Source: Pseudofrankia sp. DC12
GTDB taxonomy: Bacteria > Actinomycetota > Actinomycetes > Frankiales > Frankiaceae
Assembly (NCBI RefSeq): GCF_000966285.1
Contig: NZ_KQ031391.1
Span: 492,978-556,977, forward strand
Direction: 5' to 3'
DNA: 64,000 nt
Shown here: in pieces, positions 61,771-64,000 of the stretch
Position numbering within the stretch: position 1 is the stretch's first letter
Layout of the letters: each line of letters starts with the position of its first letter
Notes under the pieces: generated by a model
What the model was told of the DNA's origin: nothing
Seen by the model: the letters and a program-made list of their open reading frames with translations, nothing else
Database searches by the model: none
Position numbers and translations under genes: made by a program

Positions 61771-62140
61771 CCAGCACCGGCTCCCGGCGCAGGTCACACC
61801 GCCACGCGCGATAGCTTGGCCGCGACCTGCCTTGACCGCACGACCGCCTGACGCGCGGCCACCTGCCGGCACGGCCGGTCACTCAGGCGGGCAGCTGATC
61901 GCCGCCTGCTCCCTCTCGCGGTCGTGGTTCGAGCCGGTCAGCGACCATTGGAGGGCCAGGCCGGCGATCACCACCCGACAGGGCCAGGCTGCGGGCGCGC
62001 CAGAGCTGCGGGGAGGGACCGGGGCGCGGCCAGCGGCCACGCGAGAGCCACGGGCGCGGGCCGCGCGAGCCGAGACCACCGGGCCGCGGCGTCAGCAGGA
62101 CCACCGACACGGAACGACCGAACAGCAGAGGGAACCACGG
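61771..62140. other. Intergenic region between glgC and glgM
   Basis: 370 bp without recognisable gene; contains GC-rich half palindromes near 61800-61870. The second gene may have its own promoter here. Confidence 0.5.
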
Positions 62141-63379
62141 ATGCGCGTCGCGTTGCTGACCAGGGAGTACCCACCGAACGTCTACGGCGGCGCGGGCGTC
62201 CACGTCGAGTACCTGGCCCGGGAGCTGGCCCGACTGGTCGACCTCACGGTGCACTGCGAGGGCGATCCAAAGGGCGCGAGCCCGGCCGGCACCGGCGGCT
62301 CCGGCGAGGCGGGCGGTTCCGGCGCGCCCGCGGTCCGGCGGCACCAGCCATGGCCGGCGCTCGACGGTGCCAACGACGCCCTGCGCACCTTCTCGATGGA
62401 CCTCGCGATGGCCGCCGCCGCGACCACGGCGAACGGCCCCGAGCCCGTTGCGTCCGCCGGGGCGGCGCCGGCCGGCGTCGACCTGGTCCACTCGCACACC
62501 TGGTACGCGAACCTCGCCGGGCACCTGGCGGCGATGCTCGCCGGGGTGCCCCACGTCATGACGTCACACTCGCTGGAGCCGCACCGGCCGTGGAAGGCGG
62601 AACAGCTCGGCGGTGGCTACCGGCTGTCGTCCTGGGCCGAGAAGACCGCGATCGAGGCCGCGGCGGCGGTGGTGGCCGTGAGCGCGGGGATGAAGACCGA
62701 CATCCTCGATGCCTATCCGGCGGTCGACCCGGCGAAGGTGCACGTCATCCGCAACGGGATCGACACCGAGGAGTACAGCCCGGACCTGGGCACCGAAGTG
62801 CTCGACCGCTACGGCGTCGACCCCGGGCGCCCGTCGGTCGCGTTCGTCGGGAGGATCACCCGGCAGAAGGGGGTGCCCGTCCTGCTGCGGGCGGCGGCCG
62901 AGCTGGACCCGCGGGCCCAGCTGGTGCTGTGCGCCGGCGCGCCGGACACCGCCGAGCTGCTCGCCGAGGTCACCGAGCTGGTCGACGGCTTGAAGGCCCG
63001 GCGCGACGGGGTCATCTGGATCTCCGGCATGCTCCGGAAGCCCGAGGTCATCCAGCTGCTCTCGCACGCCTCGCTGTTCGCCTGCCCGTCGGTCTACGAG
63101 CCGCTGGGCATCGTCAACCTGGAGGCGATGGCCTGCGGCGCCGCTGTCGTCGCCTCCCGCGTCGGCGGCATCCCCGAGGTCGTCGACGACGGCGTGACCG
63201 GCCTGCTGGTCCCCCCGGACGACCCGTCGGCGCTGGCCGCCGCCATGAACACGGTCCTCGCCGACCCGAAACGTGCGACCGCCATGGGCCAGGCCGGCCG
63301 CGAACGCGCCGTGACCGAGTTCGGCTGGGCCGCCATCGCCCGCCAGACCGCCGGTCTCTACGGTTCCCTGATCAGCTGA
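62141..63379 (+). CDS. glgM: GlgM/GlgA-type alpha-glucan glycosyltransferase
   Basis: GT4 glycosyltransferase of 412 residues. In mycobacteria the orthologue (Rv1212c) joins ADP-glucose and glucose-1-phosphate to maltose-1-phosphate, the substrate for GlgE. Features: TREYPPNVYGGAGVHVEYLARELARLVD, VHSHTWYANLAGH, VTSHSLEPHRPWK, RNGIDTEEY, FVGRITRQKG, CPSVYEPLGIVNLEAMACGAAVVA and a C-terminal helix. ATG at 62141 has GAGGGA eight bases upstream. No glgE lies in the window. An insert of about 35 residues rich in Gly, Ser and Ala (GTGGSGEAGGSGAPAV) breaks the N-terminal domain. Confidence 0.9.
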   Translation: MRVALLTREYPPNVYGGAGVHVEYLARELARLVDLTVHCEGDPKGASPAGTGGSGEAGGSGAPAVRRHQPWPALDGANDALRTFSMDLAMAAAATTANGPEPVASAGAAPAGVDLVHSHTWYANLAGHLAAMLAGVPHVMTSHSLEPHRPWKAEQLGGGYRLSSWAEKTAIEAAAAVVAVSAGMKTDILDAYPAVDPAKVHVIRNGIDTEEYSPDLGTEVLDRYGVDPGRPSVAFVGRITRQKGVPVLLRAAAELDPRAQLVLCAGAPDTAELLAEVTELVDGLKARRDGVIWISGMLRKPEVIQLLSHASLFACPSVYEPLGIVNLEAMACGAAVVASRVGGIPEVVDDGVTGLLVPPDDPSALAAAMNTVLADPKRATAMGQAGRERAVTEFGWAAIARQTAGLYGSLIS

Positions 63380-63417
63380 CCGCCCCGGAACCAGACAGAC
63401 CCGCCCCAGAGCGCTGA

Positions 63418-63447
63418 AAAGCCCGGACAGGTTCGCCCGGGCTTTTT
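63418..63447 (+). terminator. Rho-independent terminator after glgM
   Basis: AAAGCCCGG and CCGGGCTTT form a stem around ACAGGTTCGC, followed by a T run. This is the clearest classical terminator in the window. Confidence 0.85.
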
Positions 63448-63639
63448 CACCGCTGGGAACGACTTTCCCGTTGCCTAACGGTTTCCCGTCCTGCTCCGGC
63501 ATCGCTCTCAGCGGCCCCGTGTAGATACCTCCGGTAGCCGGACCCAAACACATGGTTACAAGAATTTTCCGGAGCCCCCCAAAGGGGGTCGGCTCAGACA
63601 GTCCCCGAGAGGCCGAACGAAGATCTGCCGAACACGCCG

Positions 63640-63667
63640 ATGCACGTGCATACGGGATGTGCATCGG
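63640..63667. promoter_or_regulatory. Palindrome-rich leader before the last plus-strand gene
   Basis: ATGCACGTGCAT (63640-63651) is a perfect dyad; in addition CCGATGCAC (63638-63646) pairs with GTGCATCGG (63659-63667). It could be an operator or an RNA hairpin. No known riboswitch was recognised in 63452-63712. Confidence 0.4.
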
Positions 63668-63712
63668 CACGGGATATCCGATCAGCGAGGATCGTCGACC
63701 TTTGGGAGCAGC

Positions 63713-63910
63713 ATGTCCGTCAACCGTTCGGCTCGTCGGCTGCACGTCGTATTATCGATCTTGCTCGCGTTGGTCGTCGCGCTGCTGGCCGGCATCCTGG
63801 CTCGCGCCAACGCCAGCACCGTGCCTGGAGCGATCCTCTACGGCGGCAGTGCCTTCGGGGTCGCCCTCAGCCTGGCGCTCTCGGTGCTTGAGGCGTCCAA
63901 GCGGCCCTGA
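63713..63910 (+). CDS. Small two-helix membrane protein
   Basis: A 65-residue protein with two membrane helices (about residues 8-28 LHVVLSILLALVVALLAGILA, and 40-58) and a short basic C-terminus. ATG at 63713 has GGGAG four bases upstream; a GTG at 63659 would be in frame but lacks a ribosome site. Function unknown. A hairpin (63919-63944) separates it from the gene on the other strand. Confidence 0.65.
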   Translation: MSVNRSARRLHVVLSILLALVVALLAGILARANASTVPGAILYGGSAFGVALSLALSVLEASKRP

Positions 63911-63918
63911 GATCGCGA

Positions 63919-63944
63919 TGGCCCAGCCGGTGACGGCTGGGCCA
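63919..63944. terminator. Bidirectional terminator hairpin
   Basis: TGGCCCAGCC and GGCTGGGCCA form a 10-bp stem around GGTGAC between convergent genes. Confidence 0.7.
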
Positions 63945-63962
63945 CTCGCGGAGTGGGGCAGG

Positions 63963-64000
63963 TCAGACGTTGAAGCCGAGGGCACGGAGCTGTTCGCGGC
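63963..64000 (-). CDS. C-terminal end of an unidentified gene
   Basis: Only 11 codons and the TGA are inside the window: REQLRALGFNV before the stop. Too short to name. Confidence 0.5.
   Translation of the reverse strand, partial: REQLRALGFNV

Noticed and set aside
63452-63712. Known riboswitch (c-di-AMP, c-di-GMP or cobalamin class)
   Set aside because: I compared it with the conserved cores I know and could not place them; only generic stems are present.

Overview
The window is very GC-rich DNA in which almost every coding region uses codons ending in G or C and about half of the genes start with GTG or TTG. The gene set points to an actinomycete: IdeR/DtxR-type iron boxes before bacterioferritin, a mycothiol-dependent maleylpyruvate isomerase-like gene, MgtA-type mannosyltransferase, InhA-type enoyl reductase, ferrochelatase with a C-terminal Fe-S cysteine cluster, an ArfA-like BON/OmpA protein, DUF3090, DUF3099, and a GlgC/GlgM pair. 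The overall style (very high GC, many Ala/Pro/Gly-rich spacers, TTC-loop palindromes) suggests a Frankia-like member of the Frankiales, but that placement is inference. No rRNA, tRNA, CRISPR array, phage or insertion sequence was seen; this reads as ordinary chromosome with local repeat-driven novelty.

Layout. 1-8.0 kb (all minus): a GGDEF/EAL c-di-GMP protein running off the left edge, the bfd-bfr iron-storage operon behind two iron boxes, an OmpA/BON envelope protein, a PAP2 phosphatase and an L,D-transpeptidase lipoprotein. 8.8-13.5 kb: urate oxidase, a SAM-hydrolase (DUF62), a CaiB-type CoA-transferase divergent from a DUF3099 protein, and a frameshifted mycothiol-dependent isomerase-like gene. 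13.7-17.3 kb (plus): two GT4 glycosyltransferases and a conserved unknown. 17.7-24.8 kb: DUF3090, hemH-fabG, a highly divergent transketolase/E1-like protein that appears to have lost its thiamine-diphosphate chemistry, and a convergent TPR protein. 25-30.5 kb: GH15 trehalase/glucoamylase, small membrane protein, KhtT-KhtU-like K+/H+ antiporter pair, InhA. 30.7-39.8 kb: Eis-like acetyltransferase, LhgO, PanE, quinone oxidoreductase, EgtE-like PLP enzyme, a Tat-exported M28-like protein with altered metal sites, and a metallo-beta-lactamase fold hydrolase. 40.4-45.1 kb: an orphan response regulator and two paralogous four-helix membrane proteins, one with a ~640-residue disordered tail. 45.4-55 kb: pyruvate kinase, ABC exporter, HTH/enoyl-CoA hydratase pair, a GT-C-like membrane protein, a CDF metal exporter and an ABC-F ATPase. 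55.4-59 kb (minus): circularly permuted ATP-grasp, alpha-E and transglutaminase-like genes, a conserved operon of unproven function. 59.4-63.4 kb (plus): rmlB-like dehydratase, glgC and glgM, ending in a clear terminator; then a small membrane protein and the tail of a further minus-strand gene.

How the genes work together. Carbon storage and envelope glycan metabolism recur: GlgC and GlgM feed alpha-glucan synthesis, the GH15 enzyme degrades glucosides, MgtA and its neighbour build mannosylated lipids or glycans, RmlB makes a deoxysugar precursor, and the L,D-transpeptidase and OmpA/BON protein act in the wall. FabG and InhA belong to FAS-II, here split about 9 kb apart. Iron is linked by bfr/bfd and hemH. 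The strongest novelty candidates are the E1-like pseudoenzyme (20.6-23.6 kb), the ATP-grasp/alpha-E/transglutaminase operon with a palindrome-derived C-terminal tail, the M28-like protein with altered catalytic residues, and a recurring leaderless promoter layout (TANNNT, 6-7 nt, start codon) seen at six genes.
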